The notes beneath the pieces were generated by a model. It ran no database searches, was not told where the DNA came from, and saw only the letters and a list, made by a program, of their open reading frames with translations. The position numbers were made by a program, and so were the translations under genes. This document shows, one piece after another, positions 62,916 to 64,000 of a DNA stretch of 64,000 bases. Source of the DNA: JAOUJD01 sp963726405 (lineage in GTDB: Bacteria; Pseudomonadota; Gammaproteobacteria; Burkholderiales; Burkholderiaceae_F); assembly GCA_963726405.1 (NCBI GenBank), contig CAVSCF010000011.1:310001-374000 (forward strand), in the 5' to 3' direction. Position 1 is the first letter of the stretch. Each line of letters starts with the position of its first letter.

Positions 62916-64000
62916 CTAGATCTGTTTCAGCAGCACCTGCGAGCGGCGCTGCCAGTTGTACATGTTCTGCCGGGCCTGCGGCAGGTCGTCGACGGTTCCC
63001 GGGCGGAACCCGCGCTTGATGAAGAAATGCGCGGTGCGGGTGGTCAGCACGAACAGCGTGTTGATGCCCGCCGCCTTCGCACGCTGCTCGATCCGCTTCA
63101 ACAGGCGCTCGCCGTCGCCATAGCCCTGGTAGTCCGGATGCACCGTGAGGCACGCGAGTTCGCCCATGTGTTCGCGCGGGAACGGGTACAGCGCCGAACA
63201 GCCGAAGATGAAGCCGTCGTGCTCCAGCACCACGAAGCGGTCGATCTCGCGCTCGATCAGCTCACGCGGCCGCTTCACCAGCGTGCCATCCGCTTCGAGC
63301 GGCTCGATCAGCTTGATGATGCCGCCGACGTCGTCCGGCGTCGCCTCGCGCATCTTCTCGAGGTCCTCCGGAGCCACCATCGTGCCCACGCCCTGGTGCG
63401 TGAACAGTTCCGCGAGGACGCTGCCGTCCAGCGTGTAAGGGACGATGTGAGCGCGTGCGACACCGCCCTTGCACGCTTTCACCGCGTACATGAGGTTGAA
63501 CGCCGGGTCGCCCTTGACCGCTTTGGTGCCGAGCATCGCTTCCGCATCGTGCACGCTCAGTTCGCTTCGCAGTTCACCGTCGGCATCGCGGATGCCCTCG
63601 GTCTCCGTGAGCAGGATCAGCTTGTCGGCCTTGATCGCAGTCGCCACGCTCGTCGCGACGTCCTCCATCGTCAGGTTGAACGCCTCGCCGGTGGGCGAGA
63701 AGCCCAGCGGCGACAGCAGCACGATCGCGTTGTTGGCGAGCGTGAACTTGATCGCGTCGGCGTCCACCTTGCGCACCACGCCCGTGAGCTGGTAGTCGAC
63801 GCCGTCGATGACGCCGAGCGGCCGCGCGGTCACGAAGTTGCCGCTGACCACGCGCACCTTCGCGTTCGCCATCGGCGTCGAAGGCATGCCCTGCGAGAAC
63901 GCCGCCTCGATGTCGAGGCGAATCTCGCCCGACGCTTCCTTCGCGCATTCGAGCGCAGCGGTGTCCGTGATGCGGACGTCGGCGTGGAACTGCGACGGCA
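62916..64000 (-). CDS. argA: N-acetylglutamate synthase, partial at the 5' end
   Basis: The stop is at 62916 and the gene runs out of the window on the other end with 361 codons visible. The N-terminal amino-acid-kinase-like domain is in view (VVRKVDADAIKFTLANNAIVLLSPLGFSP, LILLTETEGI), followed by a GNAT domain (VLEHDGFIFGCSALYPF, LACLTVHPDYQGYGDGERLL, FVLTTRTAHFFIKRGF). This two-part layout is that of proteobacterial ArgA, which acetylates glutamate as the first step of arginine synthesis and is feedback-inhibited by arginine through the kinase-like part. yggX follows 10 bases after it. Confidence 0.94.
   Translation of the reverse strand, partial: PSQFHADVRITDTAALECAKEASGEIRLDIEAAFSQGMPSTPMANAKVRVVSGNFVTARPLGVIDGVDYQLTGVVRKVDADAIKFTLANNAIVLLSPLGFSPTGEAFNLTMEDVATSVATAIKADKLILLTETEGIRDADGELRSELSVHDAEAMLGTKAVKGDPAFNLMYAVKACKGGVARAHIVPYTLDGSVLAELFTHQGVGTMVAPEDLEKMREATPDDVGGIIKLIEPLEADGTLVKRPRELIEREIDRFVVLEHDGFIFGCSALYPFPREHMGELACLTVHPDYQGYGDGERLLKRIEQRAKAAGINTLFVLTTRTAHFFIKRGFRPGTVDDLPQARQNMYNWQRRSQVLLKQI

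Overview
The window is a high-GC chromosomal segment of a betaproteobacterium, most likely a member of or close to the Burkholderiales. This is inferred from a proteasome-like gene of the type reported in betaproteobacteria lying inside the pyruvate dehydrogenase operon, from several DUF4124-type exported proteins, and from the order rdgB-hemW / glnA-DUF4124-ntrB-ntrC. I saw no rRNA, tRNA, CRISPR array, insertion sequence or phage gene. Base composition and codon use look even throughout.

Layout. Bases 1-6.7 kb hold the end of rdgB, hemW, and the nitrogen-control block glnA, a DUF4124-like gene, ntrB and ntrC. glnA has a sigma-54 promoter with NtrC-type dyads, and a 60-bp tandem repeat sits just before ntrB. 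Bases 6.9-11.2 kb are a two-gene RND efflux system. Bases 11.2-17.9 kb are mixed housekeeping and accessory genes: a methyltransferase, exonuclease III, an exported TPR protein, a haloacid dehalogenase, a GFA protein, a small cytochrome c, an RDD protein and a GNAT enzyme. Bases 18.0-23.1 kb form a polyphosphate island: ppx, sixA, ppk1 and a divergent ppk2. Bases 23.2-32.7 kb hold a SulP transporter, a CBS protein, an Amt ammonium channel, a YajD-type HNH protein, a strongly initiated 40-residue basic protein, a cupin, a frameshifted ROK kinase, a RIO-type kinase and an outer-membrane protein. Bases 32.8-40.7 kb hold a di-heme lipoprotein, a tannase-family esterase, a methyltransferase, a saccharopine-dehydrogenase-like enzyme and an M1 aminopeptidase.

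Bases 40.7-46.9 kb hold a remnant of a class I fructose-bisphosphate aldolase, an orphan pstS behind a four-repeat Pho box, two tandem DUF4124-glutaredoxin paralogues, oligopeptidase A and folD. Bases 47.1-57.6 kb are the pyruvate dehydrogenase region: a PAS sensor kinase with a FixJ-like regulator, divergent from aceE, aceF, a proteasome-like Ntn hydrolase, lpdA and a tautomerase. Bases 57.7-64 kb hold a G8-domain protein, rpiA with two overlapping small genes, a DUF2946-type protein, a second outer-membrane protein, yggX and the 3' part of argA.

Two themes recur. The first is nutrient control: nitrogen (glnA, ntrBC, amt) and phosphorus (Pho-box pstS, ppk1, ppk2, ppx). The second is a set of one-nucleotide frame breaks in otherwise well conserved genes (ROK kinase, aceF, DUF2459, DUF2946, and probably the G8 protein). 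They run in both directions and include aceF between intact aceE and lpdA, so sequence or assembly error is the first explanation to exclude before calling them pseudogenes.
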